Shown in pieces: positions 33,230 through 44,365 of a stretch of DNA of 64,000 nt (its first letter is position 1; each line of letters starts with the position of its first letter). The notes below the pieces were generated by a model. The model saw nothing but the letters and a program-made list of their open reading frames with translations. It was not told the origin of the DNA and made no database searches. The stretch lies in the NCBI GenBank assembly GCA_014058105.1, contig JACGCM010000933.1, forward strand, positions 930,001 through 994,000, read 5' to 3'. A program made the translations under genes and the position numbers. Source of the DNA: Kingdonia uniflora (taxonomy: Eukaryota > Streptophyta > Magnoliopsida > Ranunculales > Circaeasteraceae).

Positions 33230-34090
33230 ATAGACCTAGTAGGGGCACATTCATCAGAACCAAGCTAGTTCAGCATGAGAAAGACACTCTCATCCAGTTC
33301 CTACAACTCAATCGAGACATTTTTGCATGGTCTTTCGAAGAAATGCTCAGAGTCAATCCAGCTATGGCTTGCCATAAGTTAGCCATCAACGTCAGCGCCC
33401 TAGCGGTCAAACAGAAACAACGACAGTTTTCACCTCGTCTTCGAGATGACGTTAACACCGATATCAAGAAATTGATCAAAGTGGGATTCATTCGAGAAGC
33501 CAAGTATCTAGACTGGATATCCAACATTGTCGCTATCGCAAAGAAGAACGGGAAAGTCCGTGTTTGCGTAGATTTCACAGATCTGAACAAACATACTCCA
33601 AAGGACTGTTTTCCCCTATCTAATATTCATGAGATCCTCGATTCCTCTACAGGCCATGATCTCCTATCCATGATGGACGCTGCTTTAGGATATAATCAAA
33701 TCTCTCTTGTGGAATAAGATCAAGCGAAGATAACATTCATCACCGAAAGTGGCCTTTACTGTTACAAAGTCATGCCCTTCGGGCTCAAAAACGCAGGGGC
33801 CACATATCAACGATTGATGACTGCTATGTTCAAAGCACACCTGAGAAAAATCGTTGAAGTTTACATCGATGATCTCTTGTGCAAAAGCGTACAGTCAGAT
33901 AATCATATCACAGATCTCAATATAATATTCAACATCCTTCGATCTTACAGAATGCGTCTCAACCTGATAAGTATAAATTCGGGGTATATTCTGGCTGCTT
34001 TTTAGGCCACCTCATCAGCAAGAAAGGGATTAAGACCGATCCAGATCAGATTCAGGCTCTCCTCGACATGCCTTCTCCAAAGTCAATAAA
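33230..34090 (+). pseudogene. T4 reverse transcriptase
   Basis: AIDHLGG-like lead, ACHKLAINVSALAVKQKQRQ, GFIREAKYLDWISNIVAIAK, VCVDFTDLNKHTPKDCFPLS, LLSMMDAALGYNQISLVE (then TAA 33715-33717), CYKVMPFGLKNAGATYQRL and VEVYIDDLLCKS. The palm motif YIDD is intact. A TAA interrupts the frame after the LVE motif, and frame loss occurs after about 33960. RT copies element RNA into cDNA inside virus-like particles; this copy is inactive. Confidence 0.85.
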
Positions 34091-34776
34091 AGATGTTCAA
34101 AAACTCACTGACAAGATTGCCGCTATCAACTGTTTCGTCTCTAAATTTTCTGACTCTACCGATGGCTATTCCTATTACTTCGCGGATGCACCAAACGAGG
34201 AAAGGTTCAGCCAACTGCAGAGGTCACATGGATATCAGAATGCGAAGCAGCTTTTCAGGATCTCAAAATCTATCTAGGGTGGTCTTCTATAATGAGCACC
34301 CCAGAGGTAATGAGGAACTGATAATCTACCTAGCAGTCACAGATACTTCTCTCAGTTTGGTTCTCATTCGCCTGGAAGGGAAAATTGAGAAACCAGTCTT
34401 CTTCATCAGTAAAACTCTCACACCAGCAGAAATAAGGTATTCTAAAATTGAGAAACTTCTTCTCACCCTTGTTTACAATTCGCAAAAACTCAAGCACTAC
34501 TTCCAAGCACATTCTGTCAAAGTAATAACGAATTACCCACTTCGGGAAGTTTTGTTCAAAAAAGGGAAATCAGGAAGAGTGCAACAATGGTCAGTCAGTT
34601 TGGGCAAACATGATATTAAGTTCAAGCAACGTTATTCCAAAAAAGGTCAGGCCATTGCCAATTTTATCATGAATTTTCCAGTGGAAGATCCCGAGTGGGA
34701 GAAGCACGACCCAGGCCTTACCAAAAATATGCCAAAGAATCCAACTCCCAAGCCATTCGATGAACGAGCTGACTAA
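34091..34776 (+). pseudogene. T4 Ty3-type RNase H
   Basis: The frame 34093-34776 enters the domain at about 34300: LIIYLAVTDTSLSLVLIRLE, EKPVFFISKTLTPAEIRYSK, LVYNSQKLKHYFQAHSVKVI and GRVQQWSVSLGKHDIKFKQR, then QAIANFIMNFPVEDPEWE. This is the first RNase H with its tether. The usual catalytic DxS strand reads VTDTS. The frame ends in TGA/TAA at 34774. Confidence 0.75.
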
Positions 34777-35130
34777 ATCACTACTTCAGGGTGGAGGCTC
34801 CTCACAGATAGATTAGCAGGACCCGCAAAATCAAGAATCAGGATCGTTTTGATTACCCCTTCGAATGACAGAATTGAGAAATTAATCCGCTTGGATTTTG
34901 AGGCCAAAAATAATGTCACCGAGTATGAAGCTCTCATTCACAAACTCGACCTCGATGTCCCTGAACTCCCAGTTTACACAAATTCATTGCTCATCTTTCA
35001 TCATTATTCATAGCAGTACAAGAAATATTGGAAGATGATCGAATATGCTGCCCTCGTTGCAGATAGGATAAGTAAGTTCGCGAAAGCAACTCTCAAATAT
35101 CTTCTTTGAGGGGAGAATAGACATGCCGAT
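34777..35130 (+). pseudogene. T4 second (plant-type) RNase H
   Basis: WRLLTDRLAGPAKSRIRIVL, EKLIRLDFEAKNNVTEYEAL, VYTNSLLIFHHYS and HADSLAYLAG follow the order of the extra RNase H that Tat elements carry. The DGS motif is DRL, NNEAEY is NNVTEY and TDS is TNS, so most catalytic acids have changed. Confidence 0.65.
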
Positions 35131-36510
35131 TCCTTGGCATATCTGGCTGGGGTCTTGGGTACAGAAGATCAATATTTCCAGATTGAAATCATTTCAACCC
35201 CCTGCATTAATCGCATATCTGTATGCACGATAAACACTGGGGGCGATAAAGGGGGAAGCGATGATTGGCGAAAGCCTTTCTTAGATTACCTCGGTGTCGA
35301 CAACAAGTGCAACAAACCACTTCCAATAGATCTGTAAGAGCGTAGACAGCTGATCAACAACTCAAAGTGTTGCATTACTCAAAATGGTATGTTTTACCGC
35401 CTATTCGTTACAGGGCCTTTCCTCAAGTACCTCTCGAAGTCAAAAGCAGACGAGTTGTTTTGCGAATTACACAAAGGAACTTGTGGCTCCCACGTTGCAT
35501 GTAGATCATTAGCTAATCGAGCTATAACTCAAGGAGTATTCTGGCCCGGCATGTGCAGGCAAGCAGAGGAGTACTCCTGCAGGTGCGATACCTGGCAGAG
35601 ACATGAAAATATGATACGCGCCCCTGCAATCGAGCTCCATGCAAGCATGGTTTTCTGGCCATTCAAAAGATGGGCACTAGACCTCGTCGACGAATTGCCA
35701 AACTCTCCAGGCAATCGCCCTCACCTACTCGTAGCTGTCGATTACTTTATAAAATGGGTATAAGCAATTCCACTATGTCGAACCAGAGAAGAAGAGGTCA
35801 TCTTTTTTATCTGGAACCACATTATCACTCGATTTGGGTGCCCCCACCTAATTCGTATTGATAACAGGCCCCAATTCGTGGGAGATATGGTCATAACCTT
35901 CCTAAATTACCATAATATCATCCATTCACCATCAAATCCATACTATGCTCAAGGCAATGACCAAGCTGAAATCACCAAAAAAACCATCGTGGACGGACTC
36001 AAGAAAAGACTTCACTCACAAAAAAAAAGGAAATTGGGTTCGCGAACTACCTCACGTCTTGTGAGCGTATCGAACCACTCCCCGACAGTCTACTGGGTGT
36101 ACCCCATTCCTCCTTGCTTATGGCACTGAGGCAGTCATTCCTTCTGAATATCATCATCCAGTTCGTGATCCCGAGCTAACTGACGAGGACAATGAGTTTG
36201 AATTGGCTTGCAACCTCAATATGATAGATGAGATTAGGGAACGCGCCATTGCTAACCTAGGTCGATATCATCATATGCTTGCCAAGTCGTACAATAATCG
36301 AGTCAAGAGCCGCACTTTCTTAATTGGAGATCGTGTCCTCCGAGAAATTCCTTAGCATCACAAAGAGCCTCACGCTGGAAAATTAGCCGACAATTGGGAG
36401 GGTCCATTAATTATCACAGGTCTCTCAGGCCTGGGATCATACTATCTCATGACAGAAGAGGGAATCCCCATTTCAAATCCTTGGAACACTAGATGACTGA
36501 AACGGTACTA
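35131..36510 (+). pseudogene. T4 integrase
   Basis: The zinc-binding part has HKGTCGSHVACRSLANRAIT, GVFWPGMCRQAEEYS and CDTWQRH, so the last Cys of CxxC is Trp. The core has FWPFKRWALDLVDELPNSPG, AVDYFIKWV (TAA after), LIRIDNRPQFVGDM and NDQAEITKKTIVDG, keeping D, D and E. After a frameshift near 36030 the C-terminal module reads ELACNLNMIDEIRERAIANL, LIGDRVLREIP and ADNWEGPLIITGLSGLGSYY. At least three stops or shifts make it inactive. Confidence 0.8.
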
Positions 36511-36699
36511 TCGTCAGGCATCTTACTACTCCATTTCCATGTTTTACTGTTTATTTTGCAATTCCAAAAGTGAGATTCATATCTCCATCCAATGTAAATT
36601 CTGAACTTATCAATAATTCTTTTTTTTCTCACAATGTCATTCTCTTCACGAAATAGTCATCCACATTCTACAGATTCAAGCATAGATTGTACTAGCTTA

Positions 36700-37345
36700 G
36701 AATCAATATTTTCTAAGTTTAATCAAGGATATCACTTAATTGGCTTCTGTTACTACTTATCTACGAAGGTGGCAAGTGAAAAAACTTGTTTCACATCAAA
36801 GACTCTGCCAAACAAGGGATAAGACAAAGGTAATACTAGTCTTCATCTTTTACAACTTGTTTGGTTCACTTCAGTAGGCTAGATCGAGGATAACACTTGG
36901 TTCAGCTGAATCTATACATCTTTGCGACTGTGGCAAGTGTAAAAACTTGGTTCACATCAAAGACTCAGGCAAACAAGAGATAAGACAAATATAATACTAG
37001 TCTTCATCTTTTATAACTATTTTGGTTCACTTCAGTAGGCTGGATCAAGGATAACACTTGGTTCAGCTGAATCTTTATATCTCTACGACCGTGGCAAGTG
37101 TAAAAACTTGGTTCATATCAAAGACTCAGCCAGGCATAAGATAAGGCAAAGGTTATACTAGCTTTCATCTCTTTCAATATGCATGTGACATTTCTATAGT
37201 TCAAATTAAGTTTCAACTTGGTTTAACTCAACCCATTTCTACAATTAAAATGAATGTGAAATTTTGGTTTATATTAAAGACCCCACCGGACACAAGATAA
37301 GACAATGGTCATACTAGCTTTCATCTATTACAATGTGTCTGCTGC
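36700..37345. repeat. T4 3'-region tandem array, 161-bp unit
   Basis: Four imperfect copies. The anchor GGATAACACTTGGTTCAGCTG recurs as GGATATCACTTAATTGGCTT at 36727, and at 36888 and 37049, with a diverged copy at about 37210, giving a constant 161-bp step. Each unit also has GGCAAGTGTAAAAACTTGG, CAAAGACTC and AGATAAGACAAA. It lies between integrase and the antisense coiled-coil gene. Confidence 0.9.
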
Positions 37346-37384
37346 AAGTACTATTTATTTTCAGGTCAAATTTACATTACAGAG

Positions 37385-40300
37385 GATTCTTTTCTGCTGA
37401 TGGAGTGTCAGCGATTCTTTCCCCCACATCATCAAGAGGTCTATCTTTCAGTTCGCGGGCTACAGCAGCTCTACCTTGATCTATTGATTCCGCAGTTCGA
37501 GGGCCCCAGTTGGGTCTCCATGGCACCTAGATAGTTTCCTCAATCTACCTTAGCTCTACAAGTACATCCCTTATCTGACATACTTTTGAGCAAGGTATCT
37601 CGTTCTGATTTAAATCATTTAACTTCCTCTGCATAATATGCAACGATCACCCTTAACAGGTCATTTCGAGATACACCAGGTACTACCACTATTGTAAATC
37701 TCGCCTTTAACCTCTCAAGGCGTACCTTTAACCTAGCAGAATTATCCTTCCATTCAATTATTTATGCATCGACCCTATCATGATAAATGACATCTTCTTC
37801 CAATTTGGCAATATACTACACTGACTCAGCTAGGTTTATGGCTTCTAAGTCTACTACCCGAGCATGAAGTCTCACAATTTCTGCGTTCAACTTTTCCCTA
37901 GCCGGTAAATCTTTCAATAATTTGTCCTTCCTTTTCACCAGCAAGTCCTTTGCTTTGATCTCCTCCTCCAGAACTTTCTCCCTAATAAGAGCAGCATCCA
38001 GCTTATGCTGACATTCCCTCAAATTCACATTTCCCTTCTGAACGTGCTCCTGAATTCGAGACACATCACTTTCCAACTCTCTAATCCGACCTGAGAGATT
38101 AACTACATCCCCTCGAACTAAAGGAGCCTTAACCTCAGTTCTACTTCCCCCAGAATGCTATCTAGCCTCAGTTTTCTTGGCACGAGCAATGGCTTGATCC
38201 ATTTTGGCTTTAAGTCGAGCAACTCTCTCGTTTAAGTCATCGCACGTGCACTGTATTTCTCAGAATTCCATATCCTTGGCGGGAAGGGCTGTTTGCAAAT
38301 GTTCAGCTGCGGCCTCTAAAGCTGATAGATTTTCTTGAGCTAGCCTCAGCTCGTCATCCTTTTCGATGAATTTCTGTCTCATTCGCTCCAGATTGATCCT
38401 ACACCTATGGAGATCAGATCGACATTGTTCCTCAGATCGTTCCAGTGCCTGAATACGGTATTGAGCCTTGTCGGCTTGCTTACCCTTTCCAGCCAACGTG
38501 TCGACCTGACGTTGAAGTTTCTTGGCACGTTCTGTGGCCTTAGATAGATCTTCTAATTCTGTCTGAATCTCATAATTTTTCTCCTCGACCTGAAGAGTCA
38601 GGTTGGAAATGACCTGATTCAACTTCTCGAGTCTGAAATGCACTTTTACGTATTGATCCTCTCTGTTCACATTCGCCTCCTTCATTCTATCAAACTGCTC
38701 TGCAAATTCCCGATTGCACACGAGTACGTTGTCCTCACGTGCACGAGATGAATCTAATTCGACCTGGAAAATATAACAAGTTTTTGTACAATTCGATTCA
38801 GGAAATCTAATTCCTAACTTGTACATACTACATTCTAAGGGTCTACGTGGTTTCTAAACATCTATTTCTAAGTACTTATAGATTAAAAGCTTGGAGTCCA
38901 TTCTCAGATGAACATTTCATGAATCTTATTTCGGCATACAAGGTACACACTTTCAATATCTTATTCTTTAGTAATAGCGTTGGATTTTTGCTACGCAGTT
39001 CTATCCTATTTACTTAACTTAACGTTGGTGTAACATGAAAGTCGAGCAACCTATTCTAATCTAACCTGCAACTCTACTTGCGCAGACAGCAGGGATTTTG
39101 AGGTCTCTCTTTCCCTGGCAAGTCTAGATTCTAGGTCATTTATCCTGAGACTCATCTCTCTAACTACCTACAAAAGATTTATAAACAGAGTCAACATATA
39201 GAAGTTTTTTCCTCATGCAGAAGTCATACAACTTATAGATATTTATACAACACAACTACCCTACCTTCTCACTCCCACCTTCTGGAAGCTCGATATCATC
39301 TCCTTGGTTGTCAAGTACTGTTTGGCGGGAGACACCATCTAGGCCATCTACAACTCCTACCACTTTCGCTTCCTCATCTTCTACCTAAATATTGGTATCA
39401 GCCTTAATGACATCTACCTCCTCATGAGAGTATCCCTTCATCATCAAGTGATAACCCAGTCTGTTACGCTCTTCAATAATTTTGTCTAGGTTGACCTTTA
39501 CCTCAACCTGCAGCTGGCTGATCGCCATGGCTTAAGTAGCTTTCAGCTGCCTAACTTCCTTCATGGCTTTAGTCTTGGCTCAAGCTAGGTCTTTCTCCAA
39601 TTCACCCTTTGCCTTCTTCAACTCGGATTTTTCTTCTTTAATACCGAGCCAAATCCCCTTGTCAAGATGAGCAACCTACAAAAATTAGATCGATCTCAAC
39701 TATTAGTTCGAAGTATATTAAGCACTTCTTTATGATTATATAACACTTACCATCTTACTCGTGTCTTTCTCCCCGTGGAGAGCCGCCAACCTAGCCCTTT
39801 CCTCGACCTCCCTAAGGTCATTCACCGCAGAAGGTCGTACCTCAGCGACCTTCTTCCCAGAGGATTCAACCCTCCTCCTTTTCACTTTGGAGACCTCACC
39901 ACTTTCCGTGGCATCCGGGGCCGGCGTAGTCTTTAGCATCCGTTTCTTCAGAAAGAGTTGAGCTACTTGGCTCGGCTTAACAAGTTTCGGCTAAGCCGAA
40001 CTGGCAGTTCCTGATGTGTTAGAAGGATTCAGCTGAGCATTCTCACTACTTGTTTACCTTTTTCCTTCATCGACCCCCGCCATCGACCTAGTAGACTAAG
40101 CCTTTCGAGCTATGTTCGACCAACAGTCAACTCTCTTCTTTCTACTCAGGCCGAGTTCCCCCAAGACGAGTTCGAGTTCAGTCTTCTCCTCCGCAACTTC
40201 ATCCAACAGGGATTCTTTCCTTTCCATAGTGGACTTCACACCTGCAATAACACATTTTTCTATTAACTACAGTTGTTAGCGAAATATAACAATAATTCTA

Positions 40301-41742
40301 TCTATGCATGTATATACTTACTTTGCTTTACAGATCTAAATCGAAAGTCCAAAGGTTCTTCATCATTTCTTTAAAGGCAATTATCCTTCACTCATATGAT
40401 ATTGTCATTCCAGGTTTGACCTGCTGAATTCAGATCGAAAAAACGACGCTGAGTTACACTCGCACAGAAATTCGACCCCTCACTCGCCTTAAAATTTTTC
40501 TCCCCATAAAACTGTAGAACATCCTCAGGGGTTATCCTCCTCACTTTTCCCTCCCTTTCCCTCCTTTCATTCAGATGGTCACACACAGTTATTACCTTCC
40601 ACATGTTCCTGTTCATTTGAATAGGACATGCCCTAATTGCATTCATAATCCCCTTCGCCAAATTGCTGAGGGGAAGGCTCAACCCATACTCTAATTGAGA
40701 TAGGTAACACAAGAAACCCTCTGAGAGTTCACTCCAGACATCCCTATCAAAATACTCTAACGAGATCGATCCATCTATATCCCTATTTTGTTTTTTTGCT
40801 TCCAAATCTGCCAAAAGGTAAAAATACTCTTCCCTCTCCGCTACCGTACAACCCCTAAACTACTTACCAGAAAACTTTACACATTTACCCCACTTCCCTC
40901 CTACAACTGCCTTGGCTTTACAAAATTCTCTAAAAGCATCAGAACCTGGAGGATAAGATACCAACTGACCAGGGAAACCCGAGAATTGTTCCAATCCTCA
41001 TTCCCCTTTGTTATCAGACTCATTCGCCCGACCAGAGGTCAAAACCTCATTATCAGACAAACTACCCACCTTAAAAATAGATTCTGCAGGCACTTTTTTG
41101 ACCTACAAAGATGCCTCTCATACTCGACCTAAATACAGGTAAAGGTATTTATCATTCTTCCATCTATGTATACATATATATATTCAACATATATCCCTGA
41201 TCTATCATTCACGTATAACACATATCTTTAACTATAGAAAATCAAAATATATTGTATATATCTCTACTAAGCTTCCGTATCCGAATGAAAATTGGCAGTA
41301 GAGTCAAGCTTTCCCCTCACAATGCTGATGTATTACCACCTATGAGGTCCAGATTCTTTTGCCCTCTTGAACCGTTTATCGCCTTCGGATAACTCTTTAT
41401 CGAATCTCTTGATTTTTTGCCTTTATCTCTGAGTGCTCTCCAAGTTTGTTGTGATTCAACATTTGTTTGGAGATGAAGATGAACTATTTATCCTTTCTTT
41501 CTCATCGGCTGGCATTTATTGCTCCTCGCACGAACCATCCTCGATTCCATAACCGAGTCGTCCTTTCCACTCTCCATGTCAGACGTCTTGTACCTTTTTG
41601 ATAAAACCACCTTTCCCTCATTACAACCCCCCTCATTTTTTAAGATATTTCCCTCCTTATTTCCATATCTTTCCCTGACCTTCCTATACTCATGATGACT
41701 CACACTGTTCAATGTATGAGCTCTATTTCCTTTTGCATACAA
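37385..41742 (-). pseudogene. T4 long antisense gene (aORF2)
   Basis: Minus-strand multi-exon gene with well-kept splice sites. Block a (41742-41290) is basic: SHHEYRKVRERYG, KRYKTSDMESGKDD, ending HSDTEA. Block b (41080-40390) is a PF04195-like domain: YPPGSDAFREFCKAKA, FRGCTVAEREEYFYLLADLE, LPLSNLAKGIMNAIRACPIQ, KVRRITPEDVLQFYGEKNF. Exon c (40232-39751) has ESLLDEVAEEKTELEL, basic KVKRRRVESSGKK and a GTAAGTG donor. Exons d (39675-39265), e (39167-39066) and f (38763-37385) have GTAG/AG-type borders. Exon f is a long coiled coil (REFAEQFDRMKEANVNRE, QADKAQYRIQALERSEEQ, RECQHKLDAALIREKVLEEE) ending DTPSAEKNPL. Stops occur in b, c, d and f. Basic patches suggest a nuclear protein; Grande's antisense gene product is a known precedent. 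Confidence 0.7.
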
Positions 41743-42029
41743 AATAAAACTAGAAGCTTTTGCATTTACATATTTTTGTTTCTCAGTCTTTGTTTATCAT
41801 ACTTATAGTGATTGACGTCATTTTCTAAATTGTACGAATATTTAAATTTATTCAAAATGTTTGTGAAAACAACCTCCAAACAGATTCCCCCCTATATGAG
41901 GATCCGATTGACTTATATTATTTCTGTTGCATTCAAACAATTATATTCTTTGTAAAGACACACTTTACACAACATCCACCACAGCGCTGGTAGCCTAATC
42001 AAACATCACCTAATCATATTATTCGACGA

Positions 42030-42336
42030 TCTTTAGGTCTTCAAATTCGGGATCAACTTTAGTAAATAAACAAATCAACTTCTCTCAATCTACTGAATCC
42101 TTCATCAAAAACTAAGCATCCTCACAAGATCTCCTTACCTCTAAACCTTCCAACTTACATTCATTCCCCGAATAGTTCAACATTATGACCAAACGAACAC
42201 AAGATCCTCTCACGTACTTCAAACAAACTTTATACATAACCGTCCTTCCATGGCCAGGCGAATCCTCTGAGATCGAGCCGTACAATCCTACTCTCCTCCA
42301 ACCCATACATGTGTGTTTCACACATTTTCCCCTCAA
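42030..42336 (-). pseudogene. T4 middle antisense block
   Basis: A 74-codon open frame (42112-42336) with VKHTCMGWRRVGLYGSISED, HGRTVMYKVCLKYVRGSC and YSGNECKLEGLEVRRSCEDA, followed by KVDPEFEDLKIVE. It corresponds to T3 16186-16490. It lies between the small and long antisense genes. I recognise no family; it could be an exon of the long gene or a separate small gene. Confidence 0.4.
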
Positions 42337-42998
42337 AATGTGAGCTTTGAACTCATCAATTATTACCTATTATCTCGTAACAGACAAACCCTAATTCCTG
42401 GGATCAATTAGTTAAACTTATGACCTCACCAGTATACAAAATAGCCACTATATTCGACCTTACGCTACCACAAAAATTACCCTTTTTCGACCTATAACAG
42501 CTCGAGTTTACATATTTCATACAATTTCTATCCATCACCTGTTAAACGTAAATCATTTATGTCAACACATATTTATCTCAGTTCGAACAACATTGCAACA
42601 TTGTTTCATCATTTATAAAATAGTTATTCAACTAGCATCCAACACGTTTCAGGTCGATTCAAGAAGTATTTCTATCCACAATTTCATGAAAATCATTTTT
42701 ATTCATATCAAACATAATACATACGATTTACAGATAACAAGTTTTCACACTGGAATACAACCGAATGTTATCCGTCCAGCACCGAGCTCCAGGTACTTTA
42801 TAGATAACATGTTTTTTTTGTTTGTTCGAAGCTACATGTCAGTCCAGCACGACAAGGCATCCTGTTGTCCAGTTCTTCTTACTTCAGTAAATTTTCACCC
42901 TGATGCAAAGAAGACAGTGGAACTAACAAATTTTTTTCCTCACATGGCTCGGTTGAAGCCCAGCTGAACTCCAAGCGTAAACTATGCAAGCAGTGGAT

Positions 42999-43473
42999 TC
43001 AGTGTGGCACCCACAAAATAGTATGAAAGGTCTTCTGAGTATAAAACCCCAATGGAAATACCTCAGCAGGATCTCCCTTCCAGTCCTTCTCCTCCACTGC
43101 CATCATCGCCTCTTCTATAACCAGCACCACCGAAGAATTGGTTGAGATGAAGAAGGCCCAACCATAGAATCCGCGGTAACACAAAAAATCAACATATCTA
43201 CCCTGCAGATATACCTTTCCCTGTATATGAATCCCTAACCCTGTCTTCCACAAGGGTGCGGAGACAGGCCCAACGTTCCTCGCCTGTCAAGACGAAGACA
43301 TAAAATCTCTACTTATAGTAAAAATATTCCTCAGCTTCAACCGCTTCCTCTCCTGACAAACCTTGGTACGTTGGAGGAACAGGGGCTGGGATCGCCATTT
43401 CCAAGGAATGATCACCAAAGTACTTCAACTTCAACCTCTGCATTTTAGACGCAATCCTCTCTTCAAGAGCCAT
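42999..43473 (-). CDS. T4 small two-exon antisense ORF (aORF1), intact
   Basis: Exon 1 runs 43473-43313 (MALEERIASKMQRLKLKYFG, SLEMAIPAPVPPTYQ, GEEAVEAEEYFYY). The donor is GTAGAG at 43312. Exon 2 runs 43278-42999 after an AG at 43280-43279 (NVGPVSAPLWKTGLGIHIQ, RYVDFLCYRGFYGWAFFIST, EEKDWKGDPAEVFPLG, ending ILWVPH). Joined length is 441 bp: 146 codons plus stop, with no interruption. T3 has the same two exons and splice sites but with stops. The product would be a small mixed protein with an aromatic-rich centre and an acidic tail; no known family, no signal peptide, no obvious membrane segment. It starts about 315 bp from the 3' LTR and runs opposite to the element. Splice choice is inferred from T3/T4 conservation. 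Confidence 0.55.
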
Positions 43474-43768
43474 ACTCTAAGTTTTCACCATCTAAGAAAA
43501 AGTTACGCATGCAAGAATTGTTCCAAAGAATTGATTAAGGTACTATTTATATAACCCTAACTTTATTGTTCTGGTACGTTTTCCCAAGCATCATCATTTA
43601 TTATGGATGCGACTATTCAAACGCAGCCGTCAGATACATCCGCATCATCATTTAATGCCCATCACTTCCCAATATCTCGTAACATCCACCCAGTCAAGCG
43701 CCATCATTGCTCCGTTTCGAATTTATAACTTTTAACCTATTCTTTCTTAACCAAAGCCACTCGTGACT

Positions 43769-43787
43769 TTGGTTTTAAGGGGGCGAT
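43769..43787 (+). other. T4 polypurine tract
   Basis: TTTTAAGGGGGCGAT lies immediately before the LTR start TGTAGGG, and T3 has GAAGGGGCGAT at the same place. It is the expected primer site for plus-strand DNA synthesis. Confidence 0.7.
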
Positions 43788-44365
43788 TGTAGGGACTTAT
43801 CCCTAGACCTCACTCATAATCGAGCCCACGCAGTTCAATTTACCTCCATCTCAGGCTCACGCAATTTTGGCACTTAACACTCCATTCAAACATTCCAACC
43901 AGCCCCACAAACAACTCAAGACGTGGGTCAAGCTAAACCTGAAAAATGTTATTTAGTCAAGGACACCTGTCTCCCACGAACTCGTCATTTATCCTGTCAA
44001 CCGCCATTAACCATATTTTTCAGAAGGCGTGTTCTAGCACGACGAAGAGCTATGGGAAAAGTCTATATAAAGGAAAAGTTCCAGAAGAGACAGGGACCAG
44101 TAAAATTACTCAAACTTCTTATTTATGAGATTAAAAATATTTATATATTTTAGAGATCACTTGTAATAAAGATATCCACTCCAAGCAATAAATAAACTTT
44201 TACAGAAATCCTCCATATGAGGTTGTGGTTTTTTACCTGTTCAGTGGTTTTCCACGCTAAAAATACCTGTCTCTAATTCTTGCTTTATATTAGCGTATTG
44301 TTACAACATCATTGGTGTGATAGCTATTTCCTAATCGTATAGAGCTACAGAATTTGGCCATTACA
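43788..44365 (+). mobile_element. T4 3' LTR
   Basis: 578 bp, TGTAGGGACTTATCCC to GGCCATTACA. TATA box TATATAAAGG at 44064-44073; AATAAA-containing signal near 44189. It aligns over its whole length with the T3 LTR and over its last 248 bp with the T4 5' LTR remnant. Confidence 0.9.

Larger units (their letters stand above)
30577..44365 (+). mobile_element. T4: most complete Tat-lineage retrotransposon
   Basis: About 13.8 kb on the plus strand: partial 5' LTR, PBS, gag, protease, RT, RNase H, second RNase H, integrase, a 161-bp tandem array (36700-37345), antisense genes on the minus strand (37385-43473), polypurine tract and a full 578-bp 3' LTR. The two RNase H domains, the long 3' region with antisense ORFs and the repeat array fit the Tat lineage (Ogre, Retand, Grande relatives). 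All sense genes are interrupted by stops. Confidence 0.85.
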
